From DATARH01 sp035604035 (lineage in GTDB: Bacteria; Pseudomonadota; Alphaproteobacteria; ATCC43930; CGMCC-115725), in contig DATNJF010000290.1 in the NCBI GenBank assembly GCA_035604035.1, positions 1 to 15,506 on the forward strand: a DNA stretch of 15,506 nt, read 5' to 3'. Positions 7,032 through 13,717 of the stretch are shown in pieces. The position numbers were made by a program, and so were the translations under genes. How positions within the stretch are numbered: the first letter of the stretch is position 1; every line of letters begins with the position of its first letter. The notes below the pieces were generated by a model, which was given only the letters and a program-made list of their open reading frames with translations, had not been told where the DNA came from and searched no databases.

Positions 7032-7814
7032 ATGGGAAGGATGTTGTCTTTCCTGGCGGTGCTCGTCTGTGCCGGCGCGGTTCCGTGCGCAGCAGAGACC
7101 GGCGGATTCGATCCGAATTCGGTTGGTGCGCCGAGGAGCGGCGCTCCGGCGGAACTTACCTTGCCCGTGGGTGCCGCGCCCAAAGCCGCGATCGTCGTAC
7201 TGCCGGGCTGCGGTGGCGTCGTGCCGCACGACCGCTGGTGGGCCGACCAGCTTTCCCGCTGGGGCTACGCCGCGCTGCTGATCGACAGCTATCGGCCGCG
7301 CGGCTACACCGAAGTCTGCAATCGCGGTCAGCTGGTGCCGCCCGAGGTACAGGCCCGCGACGCGTTCGACGGCGCGGCCTATCTGCGCGCACGATTTGGC
7401 ATGCCGGGAATGCCGGTCGGGGTGATCGGCTACTCGCACGGCGGCTGGGCGGTGCTGAAGGCGGTGCTCGCCGGGGTCGTCCGGCGGCCGGGCGAGACGC
7501 CGTTCGCCGCCGCGGTCGCGTTCTATCCCGGTTGCGATCCGCCCGGCTCGGCGCTCGAAACCGACACGCTGATCCTCATCGGTGGTGCTGACGAATGGAC
7601 CCCGGCGGCGCGCTGCGAACGCTGGCGAGACCGGGCGCAACCGAACGGCCACGCGCTGCAATTCAAGTTATACCCGGGCGCCCTGCACTCGTTCGACGCG
7701 TTGACCAATCCCGGGTGGTTCGCCGGCCATTATATCGGCCGTGATTCTGCCGCTGCGGCTGACGCGGTCGCCGAGACGCAGGCGTTTTTCGCCGCTCGGC
7801 TCGGGCCGCATTGA
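7032..7814 (+). CDS. Exported dienelactone-hydrolase-like alpha/beta hydrolase
   Basis: A 260-residue alpha/beta hydrolase of the dienelactone hydrolase family, probably periplasmic. An N-terminal signal peptide is visible (hydrophobic LSFLAVLVCAGAVPCAAE, likely cleaved near residues 20-22). Seen: oxyanion-loop region VVLPGCGGVVPHDRWW, SRWGYAALLIDSYRPRG, nucleophile elbow GYSHGGW (S135), acid D187 in IGGADEWTP, and histidine H219 in YPGALHSFD. The nucleophile is Ser rather than the Cys of classical dienelactone hydrolase, so an esterase-type role is more likely than chlorocatechol degradation. Several cysteines (60, 96, 168, 195) could form disulfides in the periplasm. ATG 7041 is an alternative start. 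The gene follows cynS by 59 nt with GGAGG at about 7005-7009. The substrate is not predictable. Confidence 0.85.
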   Translation: MGRMLSFLAVLVCAGAVPCAAETGGFDPNSVGAPRSGAPAELTLPVGAAPKAAIVVLPGCGGVVPHDRWWADQLSRWGYAALLIDSYRPRGYTEVCNRGQLVPPEVQARDAFDGAAYLRARFGMPGMPVGVIGYSHGGWAVLKAVLAGVVRRPGETPFAAAVAFYPGCDPPGSALETDTLILIGGADEWTPAARCERWRDRAQPNGHALQFKLYPGALHSFDALTNPGWFAGHYIGRDSAAAADAVAETQAFFAARLGPH

Positions 7815-7881
7815 GCGCTTTATGGCGGCCATCGGCTAAACTCAATAGAACTGAGATAAGCGGCGACAAAAGGGGGAAACG

Positions 7882-8592
7882 ATGGATAGCAACACCGGGC
7901 GGCGGGTAGCCGCCGAATTCTTTGGCACGTTCTGGCTGGTGTTCGGCGGCTGCGGCGCGGCGGTGCTCGCGGCCGGCTTTCCCAATCTCGGCATCGGCTT
8001 CCTCGGCGTGGCCTTCGCCTTCGGCCTGACGGTGCTGACCATGGCTTACGCGGTCGGCCACGTCTCGGGCGGGCATTTCAACCCGGCGGTGACGATCGGA
8101 CTGTGGGCGGCCGGACGCTGCGCCAACCGCCACGTTATCCCGTACATCATCGCCCAGGTGATCGCGGCGATCGCCGCCTCGGCGGTGCTGTGGCTCATCG
8201 CCTCGAGCCATGCCGGGTGGGTTCCCGGAGGATTCGCCAGCAATGGCTACGGCGACCTCAGCCCCGGCAAATACGGGCTCGGGGGCTGCTTCCTGATGGA
8301 AGCGGTGATGACGTTCTTCTTCCTCTTTATCATCATCGGCACGACCTCGAAGGGCGCCGCGGTGGGTCTCGCCGGCATCCCGATCGGCCTCGCACTGACC
8401 CTCATCCACCTGGTCTCGATCCCGGTCACCAACACCTCGGTCAACCCGGCGCGCAGCACCGGGCCGGCGCTCTTCGCCGGCGGAGAGTATATCGGCCAGC
8501 TCTGGCTGTTCTGGGCGGCGCCAATCCTCGGCGCCGTCATCGCCGGTCTGCTGTCGCGCTGGCTGCAGGAGCCGGCTTCCGGCGACGCTTAG
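7882..8592 (+). CDS. aqpZ: Aquaporin Z-type water channel
   Basis: A 236-residue MIP-family inner-membrane channel with six membrane helices and two re-entrant NPA loops. Seen: HFNPAV (NPA at 67-69) and TSVNPARST (NPA at 188-190). The aromatic/arginine selectivity filter matches AqpZ: F47, H176, T185 and R191, with the same spacing as F43/H174/T183/R189 in E. coli within the second half. This supports a water-selective channel rather than a glycerol facilitator. VGHVSGGHFNPAVTIGLW and FASNGYG are close to E. coli AqpZ. The start at ATG 7882 follows AGGGGG at 7871-7876. It lies 67 nt after the hydrolase gene on the same strand and converges on the CoA-transferase gene with 10 nt between stops. 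Confidence 0.96.
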   Translation: MDSNTGRRVAAEFFGTFWLVFGGCGAAVLAAGFPNLGIGFLGVAFAFGLTVLTMAYAVGHVSGGHFNPAVTIGLWAAGRCANRHVIPYIIAQVIAAIAASAVLWLIASSHAGWVPGGFASNGYGDLSPGKYGLGGCFLMEAVMTFFFLFIIIGTTSKGAAVGLAGIPIGLALTLIHLVSIPVTNTSVNPARSTGPALFAGGEYIGQLWLFWAAPILGAVIAGLLSRWLQEPASGDA

Positions 8593-8602
8593 CCGCCACG
8601 CC

Positions 8603-9790
8603 TCACTTCACGGCGCCTTTGTCGCGCAGCGCGGCGACCTCGGCGGTGGTAAAGCCGAAGCGGCCCAGCACCTCGTCCGAATGCTGGCCGTGGAGTGGCG
8701 CGGCGGACGGCGCCGGGCCCGGCGTGTCGGCGAAGGCGATCGGCTTGGTCATCGTCCGGTAGCGGCCGAAGACGGGATGATCGATCTCCGCGACCAGGTT
8801 CTCCGACAGCACCTGCGGATGGTTGAACATGTCCTCGATCGGCCGCACCGCGGCGCAGGGCACGCGCTCGCCGAACAGCTCCTCCCATTCGAGCGCGGTC
8901 TTCGCCGCGAGCGCGGCGCGCACTTGGGGCACCAGAGCGGCCGTTTCCGCCGCGCGCTTGCGCATCGAATCGTAGCGCGGATCGTCGGCTAGCTCGGAGA
9001 GGCCGACGAGTTCGCACATTGCCCGGAAGAAATGGTTCGAGTGCACCGAAATGTAGAGCATCCCCTGTTTGGTCGGGTGGATGCCGGTGAGGCCGCCTGT
9101 CCCTGAATCGCGCACCGCATCGCGGCCTTCGCTGTCGGCCCAGACAAAGCGCCCGGCCTGGATGGTCAACGCGCTGCGCAGCAGCGACAGCGCCAGGTAC
9201 TGGCCCTTCCCGGTGCGTTCGCGGTGGAACAGCGCTGCCGCCACGCCGTAGGCGAGCAGCGCCGATGTGAAATAGTCCACGACCGAGCCGAGCACGAGCT
9301 GCGGCTTGTCGATGCCGCCCTGGAACACGGTCATTCCCGTCAGGCATTGCAGGACCTGGTCGAACCCGCCCTTCTCGCTGAGCGGCCCGGAATCGCCGTA
9401 GCCGGTGACGCCAGCATAGACCAGGCGCGGATTGATCTTTTTCAGCCGCGGATAGTCGATCCCGAGCCGCGCCGGCACCGAGGGGCGGAAATTCTCGATC
9501 AGCACGTCGGCCTGTTCGACCATGCGGTGCAGTGCCGCCAGCCCTTCCTTCTGCTTCAGATCGAGGCTGAGCGCGAGCTTGCCCCGGTTGGCGCCGATAA
9601 AGAACCGGCTGTCGCCGCCGGGCAGGCTCGACGGAAACTGGCGCAACTGGTCGCCCTGCGGCGCTTCGATCTTGATCACCGTCGCGCCGAGATCGGCGAG
9701 CAGCGTGCCGCCGTAAGGGCCGGCGAGATAGCTGCACAGATCGAGGATTGTGACGCCGGTGAGTGGCCCGACGGGTTTGGCTTCCGTCAT
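8603..9790 (-). CDS. Class III CoA-transferase (CaiB/BaiF family)
   Basis: A 395-residue family III CoA-transferase, which moves CoA between carboxylic acids through an aspartyl-CoA intermediate. Seen: GVTILDLCSYLAGPYGGTLLADLGATVIKIE (about 12-42), NRGKLALSLDLK, ADVLIENFRPS (about 95-104), and a GFDQVLQCLTG segment. D172, in SVVDYFTS, is at the position expected for the catalytic aspartate (D169 in formyl-CoA transferase). A small C-terminal region carries HPVFGRYRTMTKPIAF and LGRFGFTTAEVAAL. The start at ATG 9790 begins at the family N-terminus and overlaps the CitE-like stop in the sequence ATGA, so the two are translated together. The acyl pair is unknown; a dicarboxylate CoA-ester such as one handled by the CitE-like neighbour is a reasonable inference. 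Confidence 0.93.
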   Translation of the reverse strand: MTEAKPVGPLTGVTILDLCSYLAGPYGGTLLADLGATVIKIEAPQGDQLRQFPSSLPGGDSRFFIGANRGKLALSLDLKQKEGLAALHRMVEQADVLIENFRPSVPARLGIDYPRLKKINPRLVYAGVTGYGDSGPLSEKGGFDQVLQCLTGMTVFQGGIDKPQLVLGSVVDYFTSALLAYGVAAALFHRERTGKGQYLALSLLRSALTIQAGRFVWADSEGRDAVRDSGTGGLTGIHPTKQGMLYISVHSNHFFRAMCELVGLSELADDPRYDSMRKRAAETAALVPQVRAALAAKTALEWEELFGERVPCAAVRPIEDMFNHPQVLSENLVAEIDHPVFGRYRTMTKPIAFADTPGPAPSAAPLHGQHSDEVLGRFGFTTAEVAALRDKGAVK

Positions 9791-10665
9791 GATTTGACGC
9801 TCCGGGCGCGGATCGCCGCCATCGCGTCCAGCGTGCGCTGGGCGCGGTAGACGATCGGGTAGTCGATGAACTTCCCGTCGAGTTGGATCGCCGCGCTGCC
9901 TTCCTTCTCCGCCTGGGCGAAGGCGGCGACGACGCGCTCGGCGAAATCGATCTCGGCGTTGGTCGGGGTGAAGACGCGGTTGACCACCGGGATCTGGTTC
10001 GGGTGGATGCACATCTTGCCCTGGAAGCCCATGGCGAGTGCGGTGCGGGTCGAGGCTTCGAGGCCTTCCTCATCCTGGAGGTCGACCCAGACCGTATCGA
10101 GCGGCGCTTCGATCCCGGCGGCGCGGCTGGCGGTAACGACGCAGGCGCGGGCATAGGCCAATTCGTTCTCGGCCCGGCCCCAGATCATGTTGACGTCGAG
10201 GGTGAAATCGCCGGCGCCGAAGGCGCAATGCTTGACCCGTGTCCCCGCGCCGAGGATCGCCTCGATATTGGTGAGTCCTTTCGCGGTTTCGATGATCGGA
10301 ATGAGGTCGATGCCGCCTGTCGGTAGGCCACGCTCGCGCTCGAGGTTGGTGAGCAGCCAGTCGATGGTCTGGATTGTCGCCGCGCTCTCGGCCTTGGGCA
10401 GGACGATGCCGTCGAGCCCGGGATGCACGATGGCGTTGAAGTCGCTGTGGCAGAACTCGGTGTCGGCGGCGTTGACCCGCACGTAGAGCAGCCCGGTACG
10501 GGGTTCCCCATAGGCGGCGACCACCGTCTCGCGGGTCGCCGGTTTCTCGGTGATCGCGACCGCGTCCTCGAGGTCGAGGATCACCGCGTCCGCGTCGAGG
10601 GTCAGCGCCTTCTCGACCCGGCGCGGGTGGTTGCCGGGGGCAAACAGAAAACTGCGAAGAGGCAT
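9787..10665 (-). CDS. CitE-like CoA-ester lyase (HpcH/HpaI superfamily)
   Basis: A 292-residue TIM-barrel enzyme of the citrate lyase beta / malyl-CoA lyase group, which cleaves, forms or hydrolyses beta-hydroxyacyl-CoA esters with Mg2+. Seen: RSFLFAPGNHPRRVEKA at the start, VILDLEDAV (D31, E33), YVRVNA with R63, IVLPKAE, IPIIETAKGL with the metal ligand E126, GAGDFTLDV with metal ligand D153, and CIHPNQI near residue 220. There are no citF or citD partners, so this is not citrate lyase proper; citramalyl-CoA or malyl-CoA lyase, or malyl-CoA thioesterase, are likelier. The start at ATG 10665 lies at the family N-terminus, with AGGCGG upstream. It is coupled to the downstream CoA-transferase and separated from the upstream GST gene by a long palindrome. 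Confidence 0.92.
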   Translation of the reverse strand: MPLRSFLFAPGNHPRRVEKALTLDADAVILDLEDAVAITEKPATRETVVAAYGEPRTGLLYVRVNAADTEFCHSDFNAIVHPGLDGIVLPKAESAATIQTIDWLLTNLERERGLPTGGIDLIPIIETAKGLTNIEAILGAGTRVKHCAFGAGDFTLDVNMIWGRAENELAYARACVVTASRAAGIEAPLDTVWVDLQDEEGLEASTRTALAMGFQGKMCIHPNQIPVVNRVFTPTNAEIDFAERVVAAFAQAEKEGSAAIQLDGKFIDYPIVYRAQRTLDAMAAIRARSVKS

Positions 10666-10683
10666 GAGGCCGCCTGTGATTTT

Positions 10684-10748
10684 ACAATGAGGCAGTGAGA
10701 CGATGAGATGCCGTGCCGCTGCATCTCACTGCCTCACCGTCTCATTGT
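10684..10748. repeat. Long interrupted palindrome built from TGAG-headed octamers
   Basis: Two 27-nt arms (10684-10710 and 10722-10748) are separated by an 11-nt loop; 22 of 27 positions pair. Each arm is a string of octamer-like units. The left arm reads TGAGGCAG, TGAGACGA, TGAGATG. The complement of the right arm reads TGAGACGG, TGAGGCAG, TGAGATG, so the first two units are effectively swapped. A 9-bp direct repeat TGTGATTTT occurs at 10675-10683 and 10746-10754, though the right copy overlaps the arm by 3 bp. It lies between the GST stop and the CitE-like start. No T-tract follows either arm, so a standard terminator is doubtful; an RNA hairpin controlling the operon or a small palindromic mobile repeat are alternatives. 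Confidence 0.8.
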
Positions 10749-10753
10749 GATTT

Positions 10754-11389
10754 TCAGTTGCCCAGCGAAATCTCCATGCCGCGCTTGGTTGCCGGGCGGG
10801 CCATCAGCTCGTCGTACCAGCGCCTGACGTTGGGATAGTCCCTAAGGTCGACCTGGTGCCGCTCGTGCCGCCAAGCCCAGCCGAGGATGGCGAAATCGGC
10901 GATCGAGACGGCGTCGCCGGCGGCATATTTCGCCTCGCCGAGCCGCTTGTTGAAGACGCCGTATAGACGGTGCGTCTCCTTCATGTAGCGCTCCAGCCCG
11001 TATTTGCGGTCGGCCTCGCCCTTGACCATCAGGAAGTGATGGACCTGGCCGGGCATCGGCCCGAACCCGCCCATCTGCCACATCAGCCATTCGAGCACCG
11101 GCACCTGCGCGCGCAGATCGCCCTTGGGCCAGAACTTGCCGGTCTTCTCGCCGAGATAGATGAGGATCGCGCCGGATTCGAAGACGCTGATCGGCTTGCC
11201 GCCCGGCCCGTCGGGATCGACGATCGCCGGGATCCGGTTGTTGGGGCTGATCTTGAGGAAGTCGGGGTTGAACTGCTCGCCCTTCGAGATATTGATCGGG
11301 TGGACGGTATAGGGCAGGCCCATTTCCTCGAGCGCGACCGAGATCTTGCGGCCGTTCGGGGTGCCCCAGGCGTGAAGTTCAATGGCCAT
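10754..11389 (-). CDS. Glutathione S-transferase, YfcG/YghU (Nu-class) type
   Basis: A 211-residue cytoplasmic glutathione transferase homologue. Seen: a thioredoxin-like N-terminal domain with GTPNGRKI (T10 and N12, the region that contacts the glutathione sulfur in Nu-class enzymes), KGEQFNPDFLKISPNNRIPAIVD (about 36-58), FESGAILIYLGEKTG (about 69-83), and an all-alpha C-terminal domain with MGGFGPMPGQVHHF and VSIADFAILGW. These closely follow E. coli YfcG, which has disulfide-bond reductase activity with glutathione; that activity here is inference. ATG 11389 is chosen because the 16 residues upstream are His/Arg-rich and not family-like. It is the first gene of a possible minus-strand run with the CitE-like and CoA-transferase genes, and diverges from the carboxyltransferase gene. 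Confidence 0.93.
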   Translation of the reverse strand: MAIELHAWGTPNGRKISVALEEMGLPYTVHPINISKGEQFNPDFLKISPNNRIPAIVDPDGPGGKPISVFESGAILIYLGEKTGKFWPKGDLRAQVPVLEWLMWQMGGFGPMPGQVHHFLMVKGEADRKYGLERYMKETHRLYGVFNKRLGEAKYAAGDAVSIADFAILGWAWRHERHQVDLRDYPNVRRWYDELMARPATKRGMEISLGN

Positions 11390-11659
11390 ATGTCGGTGTC
11401 TCCTGTGGTGGCTGCCGGCAGCATTGCCGCCCGCCACGAGCCTGTCCAGCCCGTGTTCGCTTTTAACAGGCGGCTGACTGCCTGTTATCCGCCTGTTATG
11501 CGCGCCGGTAACAGGCGGGCGTGGCCTCCTGTTACGCTCGCTGGCGGGTGCAATTTTGACTATCGGCGGGCTCGCCGACCGTCCGATCCCGAGCCGCGAT
11601 TGAAAGCTAACACGTCATAACGGCAATATGATGGCGCTGATCGACAGGCGGAGAGTTGG
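11390..11659. promoter_or_regulatory. Divergent regulatory region between GST and carboxyltransferase genes
   Basis: 270 nt without a gene, the largest gap in the window. It holds five copies of a 10-mer repeat (11464-11534), a GC-rich perfect inverted repeat TCGGCG-GGCT-CGCCGA at 11563-11578, and a weak sigma-70-like pair TTGAAA (11600-11605) and CAATAT (11624-11629) with an 18-nt spacer leading toward the carboxyltransferase start. GGCGGAGAG at 11648-11656 is the ribosome-binding site for ATG 11660. No minus-strand promoter for the GST gene could be picked with confidence. Confidence 0.5.
11464..11534. repeat. Cluster of five inverted/direct 10-mers (TAACAGGCGG)
   Basis: Copies read TAACAGGCGG at 11464-11473 and 11509-11518 on the plus strand. 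The complement CCGCCTGTTA is at 11489-11498 (exact), 11478-11487 (one mismatch) and 11525-11534 (one mismatch). They form two inverted pairs with short spacers (4 nt and 6 nt), plus an exact pair 11489-11498 / 11509-11518 with a 10-nt spacer. The arrangement could be paired operator sites for a dimeric regulator of the two divergent genes, or a set of mutually exclusive hairpins. Repeat positions are read directly; the function is inference. Confidence 0.85.
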
Positions 11660-13222
11660 ATGAGCTGGCAGCCGGAACTCGACGAGCTGCGCGAGCGCGA
11701 GCGGCTGGCGCGCGAATTGGGCGGGGCCGACAAGGTCAAGCGCCAGCACGATGCCGGCAAGCTGACCATCCGCGAGCGCATCGACGGGCTGGTCGATAAG
11801 GCCAGCTTCCATGAGATCGGCGCGATCGCCGGCAAGGCGCAATACGACGCAGAGGGCAACCTCAAAGAGCTAGTGCCGTCGAATTGCGTGTTCGGCCGGG
11901 CGCAGATCGACGGCCGGCCGGTGGTGGTGGTCGGCGACGACTTCACGGTGCGCGGCGGCTCGGCCGATGCGACGATCCGCGAAAAACCGCTGATGGCCGA
12001 GCAGATGGCGCATGATCTGCGCCTGCCAATCATTCGCATCCTCGAAGGTTCGGGCGGCGGCGGCTCGGTCAAGACCATCGAGACCAGCGGCCGCTCCAAT
12101 CTACCGGGAAGGGTCGGCTCGGCCCTGCCCTATTACTTCACCACGACCAACCTCGGGCTGGTGCCGGTGGTGGCGCTGGGGCTCGGGTCGGTGGCGGGTC
12201 TCGGCTCGGCGCGGTTCGCCTCATCGCATTACTCGGTGATGACCAAGGAGACCTCGGCGATGTTTGTCGCCGGACCGCCGGTGGTGAACGCGCTGGGGCA
12301 ACAGAAGCTCGATCGGTTCGAGCTGGGCGGCTGGGAGATCCAGACCCGTTGCGGCGCGGTCGATCACGCCACCGACACCGAGGAAGAGGCGTTCGCGGCG
12401 GCGCGGCGGTTTCTGTCTTACCTACCGTCCTCGGTCTACGAGGTGCTGCCGAAGGGCCCGCAGACCGACGATCCGGAACGGCGCGATGAGTTCCTCTTCG
12501 ACGTCATCCCGCGCAACACGCGGCAGGTCTACAAGATGCGGCCGATCGTCGAGGCGGTGGTCGACGAGGGTAGCTTTTTCGAGATGGGGCGGATGTTCGG
12601 CCGGCCGATCATCACCGGGCTCGCCCGCATCGACGGCGTGCCGGTGGCGGTGATGGCGAGCGACCCGTTCTTCTACGGCGGCTGCTGGACTGCCGACGCT
12701 TGCGACAAGATCATTCGCTTTGTTGATCTCGCGGAAACCTTCCACCTGCCGGTGGTCTACCTGTGCGATTGCCCGGGGTTCCATATCGGGCTCGAGGCCG
12801 AGAAGACGGCAACGATCCGCAAGGGCGTGCGGGCGATGGCCGCGGTCAATCAAACCACGGTGCCGTGGTGCACCTTTCTGGTGCGCAACGTGTTCGGCGT
12901 CGCGGGTGCGGTCAACCAGCCAGCCGGGCGGTTCTCGATCCGCTATGCCTGGCTGTCGGCACGCTGGGGCTCGCTGCCGCTGGAAGGCGGGATCGAGGCC
13001 GCCTACCGCGCCGAGATCGACGCCGCGCCCGACCGTGCCGCGAAGATTTCGGAAATCGAGGAACGGCTGCAAAAGCTGCGCTCGCCGTTCCGTACCGCGG
13101 AAACCTTCTGGGTCGAGGAGATCATCGACCCGCGCGACACCAGGCGCCTCGCCGTCGATTTCGCCCGCCTCGCCGACAAATTGCGCCAGCCGGGCGAGAG
13201 CAAGTTCTGCATGCGGCCGTGA
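11660..13222 (+). CDS. Acyl-CoA carboxyltransferase (carboxylase beta) subunit, divergent
   Basis: A 520-residue protein with two crotonase-fold halves, as in the beta subunits of propionyl-, methylcrotonyl- and acetyl-CoA carboxylases, which transfer a carboxyl group from biotin to an acyl-CoA. Seen: GGADKVKRQHDAGKLTIRERID (about 21-42), VVVVGDDFTVRGGSA, EGSGGGGSVK (129-138) where classical members have SGGARIQEG, MTKETSAMFVAGPPVV, ELGGWEIQTRCG, and in the second half SDPFFYGGCWTADACDKIIRFVDLA, VVYLCDCPGFHIG and LVRNVFGVAGAV (407-418) where classical members have a RKAYGGA-type loop. These altered loops make the substrate uncertain. No biotin carboxylase or biotin carrier gene lies in the window. 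GGCGGAGAG precedes ATG 11660; the MaoC-type hydratase follows 22 nt downstream in the same operon. Confidence 0.9.
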   Translation: MSWQPELDELRERERLARELGGADKVKRQHDAGKLTIRERIDGLVDKASFHEIGAIAGKAQYDAEGNLKELVPSNCVFGRAQIDGRPVVVVGDDFTVRGGSADATIREKPLMAEQMAHDLRLPIIRILEGSGGGGSVKTIETSGRSNLPGRVGSALPYYFTTTNLGLVPVVALGLGSVAGLGSARFASSHYSVMTKETSAMFVAGPPVVNALGQQKLDRFELGGWEIQTRCGAVDHATDTEEEAFAAARRFLSYLPSSVYEVLPKGPQTDDPERRDEFLFDVIPRNTRQVYKMRPIVEAVVDEGSFFEMGRMFGRPIITGLARIDGVPVAVMASDPFFYGGCWTADACDKIIRFVDLAETFHLPVVYLCDCPGFHIGLEAEKTATIRKGVRAMAAVNQTTVPWCTFLVRNVFGVAGAVNQPAGRFSIRYAWLSARWGSLPLEGGIEAAYRAEIDAAPDRAAKISEIEERLQKLRSPFRTAETFWVEEIIDPRDTRRLAVDFARLADKLRQPGESKFCMRP

Positions 13223-13244
13223 GGCCTAACCAAGGGAGCCAACC

Positions 13245-13700
13245 ATGCTGGAAGTCGAACGGGGCACCGACCTCACCCAATATGTCGGCAAGGAGATCGG
13301 GGTCAGCGATTGGTACACGGTGACCCAGGAGCAGATCGACAAATTCGCCGACGCCACCGGCGACCACCAGTGGATCCATGTCGATGTCGAGCGCGCCAAG
13401 AAGGACATGCCCGGAGGCAAGACCATCGCGCATGGCTGGCTGACCTTGTCCTTGGTGCCACGTCTTGCCTCGACAATCTACCGGGTCAAGCAGCGCTCGC
13501 GCGGGATCAATTACGGCGCCAACCGGGTGCGCTTCACCGGCCCGGTCCCGGCCGGCTCGCGCATTCGCCTCAGGCTCAAGATCAAGGAGGTCGAGAAGGT
13601 CAAGGGCGGGGTGCGCGTCACCAACGAAGGCACGATGGAGATCGAGGGCGGCAGCCGTCCGGTGCTGGTATCCGAGACGATCGGGGTGGTCTTCGACTGA
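13245..13700 (+). CDS. NodN/MaoC-type (R)-specific enoyl-CoA hydratase
   Basis: A 151-residue single hot-dog-fold protein of the MaoC dehydratase family, NodN/HtdZ branch, expected to hydrate 2-enoyl-CoA esters to (R)-3-hydroxyacyl-CoA. Seen: FADATGDHQWIHVDVERAKK with the hydratase catalytic pair D40 and H45, GGKTIAHGWLTLSLVPRL (about 57-74), INYGANRVRFTGPVPAGSRIRLRL (a conserved strand region), and a final ETIGVVFD. Its length is that of single-domain members, well below the double-hot-dog mesaconyl-CoA hydratases. AAGGGAG (13232-13238) precedes ATG 13245. It sits 22 nt after the carboxyltransferase gene and is probably co-transcribed, so it may act on the same acyl-CoA series. Confidence 0.93.
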   Translation: MLEVERGTDLTQYVGKEIGVSDWYTVTQEQIDKFADATGDHQWIHVDVERAKKDMPGGKTIAHGWLTLSLVPRLASTIYRVKQRSRGINYGANRVRFTGPVPAGSRIRLRLKIKEVEKVKGGVRVTNEGTMEIEGGSRPVLVSETIGVVFD

Positions 13701-13717
13701 GGGCTGGCGCTCAGCCC
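13701..13717. terminator. Possible small bidirectional hairpin between convergent stops
   Basis: GGGCTG-GCGCT-CAGCCC forms a perfect 6-bp stem with a 5-nt loop, placed between the hydratase stop (13700) and the MDR gene stop (13711-13713). Position favours a terminator, but there is no T-tract on either side and the stem is short. Confidence 0.3.

Noticed and set aside
8589..10154. A 521-codon minus-strand open frame overlapping the CoA-transferase and CitE-like genes
   Set aside because: Same strand but a different frame from two strongly supported genes; Arg/Pro/Ser-rich translation without family features.
11464..11534. Reading the 10-mer cluster as a CRISPR array
   Set aside because: Units are 10 bp, occur in both orientations and have 1-15 nt spacers; there are no cas genes.
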